In this document: piece by piece, positions 1 through 11,657 of the stretch | How positions within the stretch are numbered: the first letter of the stretch is position 1 | Layout of the letters: the number at the start of each line of letters is the position of its first letter | Origin: Mytilus edulis | Taxonomy: Eukaryota; Mollusca; Bivalvia; Mytilida; Mytilidae | Assembly: GCF_963676685.1 (NCBI RefSeq) | Contig: NC_092345.1 | Location: forward strand, 27,737,585 to 27,801,584 | Reading direction: 5' to 3' | Length of the DNA stretch: 64,000 nucleotides | Notes under the pieces: model-generated | Database searches by the model: none | What the model saw: only the letters and a program-made list of their open reading frames with translations | What the model was told of the DNA's origin: nothing | Position numbers and translations under genes: made by a program

Positions 1-1
1 T

Positions 2-1429
2 GACTTAGAAGAAATAAGAACTATTGTGGAAGAAAAAAAGTTGGAGATAAGAGATAACGAACAAAAATATAGGACTATTCTTTTGAAGAAAGATGAATAT
101 AATGATTTTATCTTAGACAAAGCAGTTCTAATTCATGAAGATAAATACAACGAAACAAAGAAACAAATAAGAGACCATGAACAGTTTATGAAAAATGAAG
201 TAACAAGACACACAAATGAACTTCTTGTTGACCTCGATGACAGGTTAAAAACAACAAAACTTTCTATTTCACAAGAGAAAACGAAACTTGTTGAAAGGAA
301 ATCACATATAATTGAAAAACTAAAAGACATTCGAGAATGGCAGACAAAAACAGACACAATGGAAATTCTAAAAATGGCGGATTCTGCTAAAAAATATTTT
401 CAAGAACTTACTGAAGAAGAAATCTTCATTCCACTGTCATCCTCAATGTTTGTCAAAGGGATGAGCTCAGAAAGTCTGACAAATGCTATAGGGTCAATTC
501 AAGAGAATGATATCCATAAACAAGATATAACGAAGGAAATAAAACTCGAGGTCGTGAAAATTTACGAAACTGAGGTCTATAGAATATTTTCCTTGGATCC
601 AAGTAATGATGGTTCTTTTTTTCTATACTGTAAAAGTGTTGTCGGAAACGTTCTAACCGATGCCTTAGTAAACATACAACAGCTAGACACTAAAGAAGAT
701 AGAGTTAAAAACAATTTTACGAGGAAGCTGGCTTCTGATGGCCTTGCTATTTTACCAAATGGAACATTGCTCTCTTCCTCAGTAAAAGAACGCAAAGTTT
801 TTGTTCATTCCAAATCTGGAAAAAAGTTAAGAGAGTTTAAAGAAATGGCACCTAAGGCACCTGGTGCACTTCACATAACTGCAGATCATCATATTCTAGT
901 CGGGACTGTTGACGCAAATTGCGAACATCAACTCGAAAAATGGACGATGGATGGCAAAATTCTGAAAGTATTTCGCTTTGACAATCTGAAAAGAAACCTG
1001 TTCGAATTGATAGTTAAGCTGAACACAGATTCGCAGGGTAACATTTTTGTTGTTGATTACGTTGAGTATGATAGTTCAAGAGGGAAAATAATAAAGTTAA
1101 ACAACGAAGGACAACGGATGTGGGTTTATGATGGTCATTCTAAAGTAAATTCTTATTATATGCCATTTTTGCCAACTGACATTTTAAACATTTGCCGAAA
1201 TTCGTGGATTACGTATGATAGAAATACTCATACCATTCATGTACTTGGTTCAAACGGAAAACTTCAAAATTACTTTAATGTCAAAGAATTGAACATTGAA
1301 TCCAGTATACTCAGTATGGCAATATCGAAGGACGGTCACGTGATCTTTGGAGAAGGAGTCACGGGAGAGGAAATGGGATCAAGAAGCAAGACAGCTAAAC
1401 TGTATGTTCTTAAACTAAAAGAATGCTAA
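2..1429 (+). CDS. TRIM-like B-box protein, C-terminal part (5' end outside window)
   Basis: The reading frame is open from base 2, so the 5' end lies before the window; 475 residues are visible. Alignment with the second copy at 3538-5298 shows that what is missing is the N-terminal pair of B-box zinc fingers, because base 1 here matches base 3868 there, just after B-box 2. Visible residues about 5-120 are Lys/Glu-rich and heptad-like, as expected of a coiled coil. Residues about 190-470 contain repeated strand-turn blocks (for example IIKLNNEGQRMWVYDGH and GNIFVVDY) of the kind seen in NHL/beta-propeller ends of TRIM2/3/56-like proteins. No RING is visible here. Members of this family are usually E3-ligase-related or innate-immunity scaffolds; the role here is not known. 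The visible part has no introns and no frame breaks, so this copy may be functional. Confidence 0.8.
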   Translation, partial: DLEEIRTIVEEKKLEIRDNEQKYRTILLKKDEYNDFILDKAVLIHEDKYNETKKQIRDHEQFMKNEVTRHTNELLVDLDDRLKTTKLSISQEKTKLVERKSHIIEKLKDIREWQTKTDTMEILKMADSAKKYFQELTEEEIFIPLSSSMFVKGMSSESLTNAIGSIQENDIHKQDITKEIKLEVVKIYETEVYRIFSLDPSNDGSFFLYCKSVVGNVLTDALVNIQQLDTKEDRVKNNFTRKLASDGLAILPNGTLLSSSVKERKVFVHSKSGKKLREFKEMAPKAPGALHITADHHILVGTVDANCEHQLEKWTMDGKILKVFRFDNLKRNLFELIVKLNTDSQGNIFVVDYVEYDSSRGKIIKLNNEGQRMWVYDGHSKVNSYYMPFLPTDILNICRNSWITYDRNTHTIHVLGSNGKLQNYFNVKELNIESSILSMAISKDGHVIFGEGVTGEEMGSRSKTAKLYVLKLKEC

Positions 1430-1833
1430 ACTGAAATACTGAAAATATGTTTATATTGTTTTTGTGGATTTTTCTTCGAATTTTGATTGTTATTGATTTT
1501 GGATATTATATTTATTTGTTTGATTCTATATGCGTACGTCATACGTATGCTCCCTTTTAAAGAAAGGTTTAAGTATAAATATGTTCACTAGTAATGTTCT
1601 TGTACCACTCATAACTTCTAGTTTATAAATAAAGAAGCGGAACATACAAAAGGTAGAATCGAACTTAAAATCAAAACTCTTAAAATCGAAGAAAGACTGA
1701 CAAATCTTAGCATAATTAATGGAAAACGACAAAAAGACAACCAACAGTCTAAAGACATTTTGTCTATATAAAACTTTAAAGACTAAGCTACATTGCCCTC
1801 AACAGATACCAGAGGAATATTCAAACTCATAAG

Positions 1834-1975
1834 TCGGAAATAAACTGACAACGCCATGGCTAAAAAGGATAAAATACCAACAGACAAATAATAGTACAAA
1901 ACACAACAAAGAAAACAAAAGACTGAGGATCACGAACCCCAACAAAATACTGGGTTTGATCTCAGGAGCTCCACA
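1834..1975 (+). repeat. Dispersed repeat family D
   Basis: The stretch begins with AAACTGACAACGCCATGGC and ends near a 'ctgggtttgatctcagg' motif. Similar copies lie at 5704-5840, 27415-27625 and, reversed, 54208-54430 and 62640-62900; a fragment lies at 9407-9437. I know it as a common Mytilus repeat, from memory only. Confidence 0.7.
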
Positions 1976-2485
1976 GTATATGTGTGTTACTACTGACTAT
2001 ATCTTTAGTTGTATGAGATTGTTATACATGGAAGATTTTTACCTAGCTATAAGATCAGATTTAATCCACCATATTCTCCATGAGAAAATGTCAGTTCCAA
2101 GTCAGGAATATGACAGTTGTTTTCTATTCGTGCGATGTGTTTGAGATTTTGATTTTGACAATTGACTTTCCGTTTTGAATTATGCTTGAAGTTCGATATG
2201 TTTTGTTATTTTCTTTCTTTTTTTTGAAACGGAATACTTGTATACCGCACTCATATAGAAGTTGAGGAAGATTCTTGAAGATTATTGGAGACATATTCAA
2301 TTTTGTATCCTATTCTCATAGTCTTTTGTAGTCACCTGTTATGCTGTATACCGATTATACCTATCTGCCGTCTAATAATATGCATTCGCCCCTTTTTCCT
2401 ATCTTCTACCCTCTGCGGCACTTCGATAGAGGTAATACATTATTTTAGTCTTCACCCGTCTGTCTGTTTTTCTGTATAACTTCAC

Positions 2486-2605
2486 AGTGATCCGATTCTC
2501 AAAAAAATCTTACAGCTGAAGTTGATCATAAGTCATGAACAATTCAGTATATACTTACGATCAACTTAACAAGTTGTAAGATTTTTGTGAAACTGATTAC
2601 TGGCT
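2486..2605. repeat. Imperfect 120 bp hairpin
   Basis: The left arm (about 2490-2537) and right arm (about 2558-2603) are imperfect reverse complements. Both contain a block like AATCTTACA followed by GTTGATC.TAAGT, around a short AT-rich centre. It could be a small inverted-repeat element or a remnant of one. No coding content. Confidence 0.6.
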
Positions 2606-3132
2606 CCGTTGAGATGTCTGTTGACTCTGTTGAAAAGTACTTCATTGTCTATTCACTTTATCAACACTACTGTGTAATCTACGGAGAGGGTGTGTTCACA
2701 TGCTATTATATTTAGTAAACAAATATGAAGATGATCTATATCGTCATATTTTTCTATATGTACTGTTACTATTTGGCTAAGAGTAACATTAAGAACTATG
2801 ATGGCTAATAAACGTGAACTCTAGTTGTGTTGCAAAATTTTAATTTTCATTATGTTTTGGTCAAAGTTCTTTATTTTCATTTCTTACATATATATATGTA
2901 CCAGGCCAGGATGTTATTTTTTAAAAATCCTCAAATTCCACACCCCCGAAAGTCAAATGTTCCAATAATTATATGTGAGACATAAATACTGTGCATGTCA
3001 TGTTTGTGTAATACGGATTTTAGATTTTCAGAAGGTTAATCTACTCATGATGCTCACAAGACCGAATTAGCCCGTTCGCTTCGCTCGTGACCTTGCACAT
3101 TATGAAATTGGATAGCTAACCAGATGACAAAA
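2606..3132. other. Intergenic, no feature seen
   Basis: AT-rich sequence between the two TRIM-like units; I see no gene or clear repeat here. Confidence 0.5.
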
Positions 3133-3302
3133 TACGGAAGCCGGTTGGTGTCAGGTTGGAATTTTGTTTTTAAGTCGTTGTATATTGTTATAACGACTTA
3201 TCATATTTATCTTGTTATAACAACGTAGCTAACGTTTTTTATATGTATTAGCTATAACGACTTAAAAATAAAACTCCAACCTGACACTAACCGGCTTCCG
3301 TA
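3133..3302. mobile_element. 170 bp palindromic MITE
   Basis: The terminal inverted repeats are about 48 bp (3133-3180 and 3255-3302) with few mismatches, starting TACGGAAGCCGGTT. The centre repeats AAGTCGTT/AACGACTT palindromes. It is flanked directly by CAAAA on both sides (3128-3132 and 3303-3307), a plausible 5 bp target duplication. It lies 235 bp before the start codon of the second TRIM-like copy. No coding capacity. Confidence 0.8.
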
Positions 3303-3537
3303 CAAAAAAACGAGATAAATATGTAAAATATGATTGCATACATGTACATATAATAGCAGTGTATGTTATCTATCAAATGTTGTATGCAAATACTATAAAA
3401 TTCTTTTGCCTACCTTTATTATTACACTTGAGTGTGTTTCACAAAAACAAACACAATATATAGCGGTAAATATAATAATTCAGTCATGTTTTAAGAGGAT
3501 GAAAGGTAAACGTGAAATAGCCTGAATTAGCCAAAAA

Positions 3538-5298
3538 ATGGCCAGTGCTTATGTAGTTCAGAAGGCACAGCTTCCAGTAACGTGCCAACTCTGTGATGAG
3601 GTGACAAAAATTAATTGGAAATGCCTTGATTGTGATTTTCTACTATGTGACAGGTGCAAGTCAATTCACTCAAAGGTGAAAACACAACTTGAACATTCTG
3701 TCATTAATTTGAAGGATACTGGGCAGCAAGATACTTTCCCGAAAACCAAAAGCAGGATCAAAAGTCATGGAATGCGAAACACACAAACAACAGACGTACT
3801 GTGTATATTGCAGGGACTGTGAAAAATTAGCATGCCCAGTCTGCTTGTCTCAGAACCATAAGAAACATGACTTAGAAGAAATAAGAACAATTGTGGAAGA
3901 AAAAAAGTTGGAGATAAAACGTTATGAACAAAGATATAGGACTAGTCTTTTGCCGGAGGATGACGATAATGACTTTCTATTGGGCAAAGCAGTTATACTT
4001 AATAACGAAAAATACGACGAAACAAAGAAAAAAATAAAGGACCATGAACAATTCATGAAAAATGAAGTAGCAAGACACATCAATGAACTTCTTGTTGACC
4101 TGGATGACAGGTTAAAAACAAATCAACTGTGTATTTCACAAGAGAAGAAGAAACTTGTTGAAAGAAGATCACAGATGAATGAAAAAATTCGAGAAATTCG
4201 AGAATGTGAGAAAAAAACAGACATAATGGAAATTCTTAAAATGGCGGCTTCTGCAAAAAGATATTTTCAAAAGCTTACTGACGAAGAAATCATAATTCCA
4301 CTGTCGTCCTCAGTATTTGTCAAAGGAAAGAGTCCAGAAAGTCTGAAAACTATAATAGGATCAATTCAAGAGGAGAATATCCCTAAACAAAATATTACGA
4401 AGGAAATAAAGCTAGAAGTCGTAAAAATTTACAAAACTGATGTCTATGAAGTATTTTCTGTGGATCCAAGTAATGATGGTTCATTTTTTTCTATACTGTA
4501 AAAGTGTTGTCGGAAACGTTCTAACCGATGCCTTAGTGAACATACAACAACTGGACACAACTGGACACTGGCATGGATAGAGTTAGAAACAATTTCAAGA
4601 AGAAGCTTGCTTCCGATTGCTTGGCTCTTTTGCCAAATGGTAAATTACTTTCTTCCTCAATTGAAAACATTCTAGTTCTTTCCAAATTTGGAAAAAGGTT
4701 ACTAGAGTTTAAAGAAATGGCACCGAGGGCACCTTGTGCACTTCATATAACCATGGATCATCAAATTCTAGTCGGGACTATTGAAGCAGACGGCGAACAT
4801 CAACTCGAAAAATGGACGATGAGTGGTGAAGTTCTGAAAGTATTTCGCTTTGACAATCTGAAAAGAAACCTGTTCGATATGATAGTTAAGCTGAAGACAA
4901 ATTCGCATGGTAACATTTTTGTTGTTGATTTTGAGTATAATCGTTCAAAAGGGAGAATAATAAAGTTGAATAATGAAGGACAACGAATATGGGTTTATGA
5001 AGGCCATCCTAAAGTAAACTCTACTTATAGTGAAGTTTTGCCAACTGACATTTTAAACATTTGCCAAAATTCGTGGATAACGTATGATAGAAGTACTCAT
5101 TACATCCATATACTAGGTTCAAACGGAAAACTTCAAAATTACTTCAATGCCAAAGAATTAAACATTGAATCCAGTATACTTAGTATGGCAATATCGAAGG
5201 ACGGGCACGTGATCTTTGGGGAAGGAGTCACGCGAGAGGAAAGGATGTCAAGAAGCAAGAAAGCTAAACTGCATGTTCTCAAACTGAAAGAATTCTAA
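3538..5298 (+). pseudogene. TRIM-like B-box protein, second tandem copy, broken by three insertions
   Basis: The start ATG at 3538 sits in a good context (AAAATGG). B-box 1 is seen at residues 16-53 (C16, C19, C29, C32, C37, C40, H44, H53). B-box 2 follows (C-x2-H, C-x2-C, C-x2-C, H-x2-H), then a coiled coil and an NHL-like C-terminus, both closely matching the first copy. There is no RING. Three insertions break the frame: one extra A in the AAAA run at 3742-3745; one extra base in the run at 4483-4490, where the intact copy has one base fewer; and a perfect 10 bp tandem duplication at 4548-4567. Each adds one base modulo three, so the frame returns to the original for 4573-5298. A stop follows the second break (4499-4501). 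The homopolymer shifts could be assembly errors, but the 10 bp duplication is unlikely to be. Most likely a recent pseudogene. Confidence 0.75.
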
Positions 5299-6085
5299 AT
5301 AGACATTCTGAAAACATACTTATATTGTTTTTGTGGATATTCCTTCGAAATTTGATTTTATAACATAAACGGAATATTATATATATTTGTTTGATTCTAT
5401 ATGCGTACGGCATACGTATGCTCCCTTGTAAAGAAGGGTTTTAGTATAAATATATTCACTAGTAATGTTCGTGTACCACTTATATCTTCTAGTATATATA
5501 AATCATGAGGCGGAACAAACGAAAGGGAGAATCGTACTTAAAATAAAAACTCATAAATTCGAAGAAAGACTGACAAATCTTTGCAAAAACAATGAAAACG
5601 ACAAAAAGACAATCCAACAGTCCAAAGACATTTTGTCTATAAAAACATTAAAGACTAAGCTGCATGGTCCTCAACAGAAACCAGAGGATCATTCAAACTC
5701 ATAAGTCGAAATTAAACTGACAACACCATGGTTAAACAGGAAAAAGACCAACAGACAAGAAATAGTACACAAATCACAACAAAGGGAAAAAAAAACTGAG
5801 TAACACAAACCCCACCAAAATACTGGGTTGATCTATAAGACCAGATAAAATCCACCATTTTCTCCATGAGAAAATGTCAGTTCCAAGTCAGGAATATGAC
5901 AGTTGTTTACTATCCGTGCAATGTTTTTGAGCTTTTGATATGACCATTTGACTTTCCGTTTTGAATTTTCTTTGGAGTTTGATAAGTTTTGTTATTTTAT
6001 TTCTTTTTCGAAACGGAATACTTGTATACCTCAATCATATACAAGTTGAGGAAGATTCTCGGAAGATATTTGGAGACATATTTCA
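3868..6085 (+). repeat. Tandem segmental duplication, unit 2 (matching part)
   Basis: This is the second unit of the direct duplication described at 1-2300, at an offset of about 3.87 kb. The match fades in an AT-rich stretch near 6085-6115. The unit really begins upstream of 3868, but the matching part of unit 1 is not in the window. Confidence 0.85.
5704..5840 (+). repeat. Dispersed repeat family D
   Basis: This is the unit 2 counterpart of the copy at 1834-1975, so it was carried along by the segmental duplication rather than inserted independently. Confidence 0.7.
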
Positions 6086-6223
6086 TATTTTATATTTATA
6101 TATATATATAATTTTGATCTGACAGTTTATTATTTTCAGTATTGGATTTTACCTTGCTTCTTAGTTTTCGTTTTAACTGCTTGTTTCATCGACATATTGG
6201 TTTGTAATTTATTTTTATCTTTG

Positions 6224-6303
6224 TGTAATAGACTGAGATAGGTTTTTTCTATGTATAATAGACTGAGATAGGTTTTATCTATGTATAATAGACTGAGATA
6301 GGT
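6224..6303 (+). repeat. Tandem repeat, 33 bp unit, about 2.5 copies
   Basis: The core AATAGACTGAGATAGGTT recurs three times at 33 bp spacing. Confidence 0.85.
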
Positions 6304-6459
6304 TATAGTTTTAGATAACGTTCTAAATCAACTTAATGAAATTGCACAAATATATATACTTTGCATATTTCTTGAATATTTTATAGTTTTAGATAAAGTT
6401 TAAACCAACATACTGAAATTGCATACATGCATGTATATTGCATATTTGCTGAATATTCA
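6304..6459 (+). repeat. Tandem duplication, about 79 bp unit, 2 copies
   Basis: Two adjacent blocks each start TATAGTTTTAGATAA and end near TGAATATT, with about 80% identity by eye. Confidence 0.75.
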
Positions 6460-7737
6460 TTAGATCCTTACCACAAAGATAAATCGTAAAGGGATTGATT
6501 AATTTTAAAACAAAATGAAAGAAATTTATGTTTTCTTTTTCATTTGCAGTTTTTGGTTACTGAAACAACAAGGAATAACCTGTCCGCCTATTTTTCAAGG
6601 AATTTAAACAACGACATTTGGAAATCAATTCAAGTGAAAGCTCTACTAGTCTTTCATGCCACAGACCAGTAACAGTTTTATCGAATAAAAGAAGCAGGTT
6701 TAACATGTGTTGTAGATATAGTTTCCGAACATGACATATCTTATATTTTTGTTGTGTATCAATTTTCTGATCTTGTCACGCACTGAGATTTGACTGATAT
6801 TCCAAATCGTCTTTGTGGTATTTGGTGAGAGCACGTGAAAATTGATATATTTAATATGGGATACGAAATAAAAGCGAATCTTTCATCTGATTTAACTCTC
6901 TGATACAACTCTAATCTAAGCCATTAAACTTTAATTTTAAGAAGTACTTAGTGAAATTTAAGTAAAGAAAATAAACAAACTTTTTTAACCAAAGGGAGAT
7001 AAGTCAAGTTTACTTGTAGATTTTTAGTTGGATAACAAGCTAACAAGTTCAAAACGTATCTTGTTTATCTTTTATCCAATCGCATTAATCAGACATGTAA
7101 TACGTGTTATAAAACGATTAGTCGTTTGTCAAATTTATTCCAAGTATCTTAATTAAATTGAAGTATGAATGTAAGCAAACTATTAGTATAATAAAAGCAG
7201 ATCCGAAATACCAGCTAAGTATCGGAACCGTAATTGTTTTAGTAACTTTATTCCAGAAACGCGTTGTGTGCATCAGAATCTCAATTTTGTATCACTGCAC
7301 AAACAAATTTTGCAGTTTTTACAGTTGCTTTAAAACGATTTTTTGTTTTTTGGACAGTATATTTGCAATGTATATAACCTAATATATTGTTTTATAACAC
7401 GACTTGTTTTATATTTCTGTCGATCAAACGCGGACTCATGATTTGATGTTAACGGAGGACATTTGTTGACACATAAGTTGCTGTAATTTTACCTTTATTA
7501 TGTATTTTTGTATTTTCTTTTTTTCGTCTGAATCTGCTCCTGTTGATAATCGCCATTACTTTGATGTTACAGCACAATTCATTGACACATAACGAAGATC
7601 CGTGGTTCTTTCAAATTATTTTGACTTCCTCTTCGATATTACTGGCCACCAAGTTATAGCAAAGGTCTCTGAAAAGGCGGTTAAACACCAACATATAACT
7701 ACGTCATACACTTATCAAACATCGAAATATACTAAAA
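6460..7737. other. Intergenic, no feature seen
   Basis: AT-rich; only short chance reading frames. No homology recognised. Confidence 0.5.
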
Positions 7738-7912
7738 ATAAAATTGAGAATGGAAATAGGGAATGTTTCAAAAAGACAGCAACCCGACCATAGAGCAAAT
7801 AACAGCCAATGGCCACCAATGGGTCTTCAATGCAGCGAGAAACACCCGTACCAAGAGGCGTCCTTTAGGTGGCCCCTAAACAAATATGGATACTAGTTCA
7901 GTGATAATGGAC
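7738..7912 (+). repeat. Dispersed repeat family B (longest copy)
   Basis: It begins AAATTGAGAATGGAAAT and contains GACAGCAACCCGACCATAG, CCACCAATGGGTCTTCAA and the downstream GGCCCCTAAACAAATAT part. Five more copies, all on the + strand, lie at 16625, 17876, 32282, 36359 and 55703. It matches, from memory, one of the most abundant repeats in Mytilus. Confidence 0.8.
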
Positions 7913-9177
7913 GTTATAACTATAAACACAAATGAATACTTATATAGAATTATGTAGTTCGGTTGTTGTCTCATGAAGGGCAACAACTCCAAACTTGTCA
8001 TTCTACAAAGATAAAATATAGAAGTGCGTTCTTGAATTGAATGAAATTGAATGTATACAGGGCCTTGGTTCTCAATCTGCACTACTCTGGTGTTCATCTA
8101 TCTTGAACGCCTTTGTACACCTAGACTCAGGTTCTTTTGTAATTGATAAGATGCATGAAAATTTTCACCTGTGCTTGATACTACAAATATAAATTCATTA
8201 TGTCAGTAACCCTAGGCAGTTGTCTGACAGTATCGCTGAGGCAGGACTTTTAATTTGTCGGTATTTGTTACATGTATTTGGCCATCCAAACTTTTGATCT
8301 CGGATTGTCTGAAGAATTTGTTTCCATTAACACGTGTCTAGCATACTGAAATTGATTTTAGACATCTATTTCCAAGGTTATAGTATTTGCCTTGGGCGTA
8401 CTAAACAATACATCGAAAATGGTAAAATACTTAGCAGCTACAAAAACTTTGCAATATTGAAACAGATTGCAAAGAAAACATAGCTCTCATAACGCTAAAT
8501 GTTTGGAATTTATCAATTTTCATGTATAACATTCGAACATATGTAAATTATATGAACTTGTCTGAAGATAATATCTTGACATAAATCAGGGAAGGAAAAC
8601 GGCAAAAAATATGTTTAGATTACAGAAAAAATGCCAAAGACATAAGCAGAAATACGATATTGAAACTTACTGAAAATAAACAATATATTTTTGTGAGAGA
8701 TGATCCTTATACAACTCTTCAGCCCTGTCAATCAACGACAAACGTCTGGAAATTTACATCACTTTAGCAGAGGAAATATACAATATATGATTGTATCATT
8801 CTTGCCGAGAAGGTTGTTATTTTCACAAGTAAACAGAATCTGAATAACATCTTTTGAAGTGATCTTGGTTAATCCTTTTAACAAACTTTGTTGCAGAAAG
8901 GAAATCAAAACGTTTGTGAAGCACTTTGAAGATTGATGTTTGACCATTCTGTAGCAAATGTGCAGGCAAAAAATATATTTCCAGTCCAAAATTATAAGAT
9001 CTTAAACGTGTAATCTGGTATAACATTTTAACGGTATAAAAACAGTATTGCAAGTTCTGTGTCTTTCTTCTGAAGTAGTTTGGTCATATGTGCAGTGTAG
9101 TTTAAAGAAACCAGGCCGCGCTGCCTCGTACGGTTTATCTTCTCACAGATCCATACAATACAGTGATTAAATGTCTT
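7913..9177. other. Intergenic, no feature seen
   Basis: No gene, RNA or clear repeat recognised; the reading frames are short and AT-biased. Confidence 0.5.
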
Positions 9178-9406
9178 GACAATGATTCAATTTCATTACA
9201 ATGAACCAATGTCATTGCAATGATCCAATTTCATTACAGTGATTCAATTTCATTGCAATGAATTAATTTCTTAATTTCATTACAATGGTCCAATTTCATT
9301 ACAGTGATTCAATTTCATTACAGTGATTCAATTTCCTTACAATGAATAAATTTCCTGACAGTGATTCAATTTCATTACAATGAATCAATTTCATGCAATG
9401 ATCCAA
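9178..9406 (+). repeat. Minisatellite, 19 bp unit, about 12 imperfect copies
   Basis: The consensus unit is about TGATTCAATTTCATTACAG, with single-base variants and two shortened units. It is followed directly by a 30 bp fragment of dispersed family D (9407-9437). Confidence 0.85.
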
Positions 9407-9892
9407 AAATAAACTGACAACGCCATGGCTAAAAATGTCCTATCAATGCGCTATAATGTCCTCCGCCGATAATGCTACGGTATTAATTTAGTACCATAAT
9501 TGAACAGTACCAGATTTGTACCTCCATTGCGTATTACTGTGAAGGTACACTAAATATATTATAAGTAAACTTTCTTACTAAAACTTAGAGTGCAGTTATT
9601 TAACAGTAGTGGACATTCGCAAAACCTTAAGATTACAAAATTATTATTAAAAGTTGCAGTACAAATCCACTGCTATGATATAATGGTACTGAAATGGTAC
9701 AATAATTTCGAAAATTTATTGTGGTGAAATTTTCAATATGTTTGAGAGCTTTCGTTTCTTTAAAATTACAGTAAAAAGGTATAGCTGGGTAGGTAAGGTT
9801 CAGTCATTTGACAGAAGAAAACCTGAAGCTGTATACTACGGAAGCGTATTAGGGACATAGTAAAAATAAAATTGGCAGTGAACTTTTTTTTT

Positions 9893-10490
9893 TTTAAAGT
9901 CGAAATTTTGACATTTCAAATCTCGAAATTTTGACTTTAACTAGAAATTTTGACTTTAACTAGAAATTTTGACTTTTCAAATCTCGAAATTTTGACTTAA
10001 ACTTGAAATTTTGACTTTCTAAAATCTTGAAATTTCGACTTTTTGAAAAGTCGAAATTTTGACTTTTTCAAAACTCGAAATTTCGACTTATAAAAAATCG
10101 AAATTTCCACTTTTAACTCGAAATTTCGACTTTTTTAAAACTCGAAGTTTCAACTTTTTTAAAACTCGAAATTTCGACTTTTTTAAAATTGAAATTTCGA
10201 CTTATTTAAAACTCGAAATTTCAACTTATTTTAAACTAAAAATTGCAACCTTTTTAAAGCTCGAAATTTCGTCTTATTTTAAACTCGAAATTTCAACTTA
10301 TTTTTAAACTAAAAATTTCAACTTTTTTAAAACTCGAAATTTCGACTTATTTTAAACACGAAATTTCAACTTATTTTAAACTCAAAATTTCGACTTTTTG
10401 TAAACTCAAAATTTCGACCTTTTTTAAAATCGAAATTTCGAAATTGATCTCAAAATTTCGATTGTTGAAATCTTGAAATTTTGACTTTTT
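9893..10490. repeat. Left satellite-like arm
   Basis: About 25 degenerate copies of a 24-29 bp unit built on CTCGAAATTTCGACTTTTTT. The core TCGAAATTTCGA is a perfect palindrome, so each unit can pair with itself as well as with the right arm. Confidence 0.8.
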
Positions 10491-11278
10491 CTAAGTACTT
10501 TTAAAACTTTGATATTAGTATTCAAACACAGTTATTACAATTTTAGAAGGAGTAGACATGGACGCAAATTATTTAAGCGTCATCCATACATTTTGGCAAG
10601 TTATATTTTGAAATTGGTTTTGTTCTTTAATTAAGATATGGATTAGCATTTAATATTGAATTCAGAAAGAACATGCATGTTGATAGAAAAAAAAATGTTT
10701 TCCCATATTCCATGTTTTAGTTCCTACGACACTGTCATAGAATCGTCAGATCTGAGAACGTTTAGCATCGCAGTTTCAAAGGCCTGTTTGGTTTCCCAAT
10801 AGCAAGTCACTGACTTTGCCTTGTTTAAACAATGGTAAATCAAGTAGCCAAAAATGCTATGCATATTCAGGACGACAAATGAGCTGCTCGGTTTTCTAGT
10901 TTTGGAATTTTGAAATAATGGTTCTTTTTTCTGGAACATTGATTAAACTCTACAAGTTGACATTCTTATGACACAAATATTAACCCTTGTCTTTATATAT
11001 TAGACTGTTGAATAAAAGTATGTTGTAATATAGGTATGTCGGAAGAACGGGGTTGTCTTAATACACATATCTGAAGTCCAAACTTGAAATATGTATTTGA
11101 ACGTGAAACATATTTTATTTATTCTTCGGCGAGAACAAGATTTTCTATCTAAAATAACCACTTTAAAATGGTTTAGTTTATTAAAATGTGCTTATCAAGT
11201 TTATGATGTATATGGCTCTCCGCTTGCTGATATAAATGACTGTACATGTGGTAATCGCAAACGTATAAATACTTAGGA

Positions 11279-11606
11279 AAAGTCGAAATTTTGAGTTTAA
11301 AACAAGTCGAAATTTTGAGTTTAAAAAAAGTAGAAATTTTAAGTTTAAAAGAAGCCGAAATTTCGAGTTTAGAAAAAGCCGCAATTTCGAGTTTTAAAAA
11401 AGTCGAAATTTTGAGTTTAAAGTCGAAATTTTGAGTTTAAAGTCGAAATTTCGACTTTTTATAAAGGCAAAATTTTGAATTCTAAAAAAGTCGAAATTTC
11501 AAAGTTTTAGAAAGTCAAAATTTCAAGATAAGAAAAGTTAAAATTTCGAGTTAAAGTCGAAATTTTAAGATTTGAAATGTCAAACTTTCGACTTTGAAAA
11601 AAAAGT
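11279..11606. repeat. Right satellite-like arm
   Basis: About 13 copies of the reverse complement of the left-arm unit (AGTCGAAATTTTGAGTTTAA). It is shorter than the left arm, so the arms have changed copy number independently. Confidence 0.8.
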
Positions 11607-11657
11607 TCACTGCTTATTTTATTTTTTCTATGTCCCTAATACGCTTCCGTAGTATAC

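Larger units (their letters stand above)
1..2300 (+). repeat. Tandem segmental duplication, unit 1 (partial)
   Basis: Bases 1 to about 2300 match 3868 to about 6085 along their length, including 850 bp beyond the stop codon. The copied block therefore includes the gene and its 3' flank rather than being a retrocopy. Unit 1 has about 90 bp (around 1965-2050) that unit 2 lacks. The left border is outside the window. Confidence 0.85.
9837..11651. mobile_element. 1.8 kb foldback-type element with satellite-like arms
   Basis: The outer ends are inverted repeats: TACGGAAGCGTATTAGGGAC at 9837 and its reverse complement ending at 11651. They continue inward through CATAG and an AT-rich block to a CAGTGAACTTTTT block. 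Inside each end lies an array of short palindromic repeats (9893-10490 and 11279-11606), in opposite orientation. The centre (about 10500-11275) is unique sequence without a recognisable transposase. GTATAC flanks both sides (9831-9836 and 11652-11657), a possible 6 bp target duplication, although the motif is itself a palindrome. The design resembles Foldback/Galileo elements, but I cannot assign a superfamily. Confidence 0.8.

Noticed and set aside
10059-10307. 82-codon frame with FxLEIST repeats
   Set aside because: It is a translation of the palindromic mini-repeats in the left arm of the foldback element.
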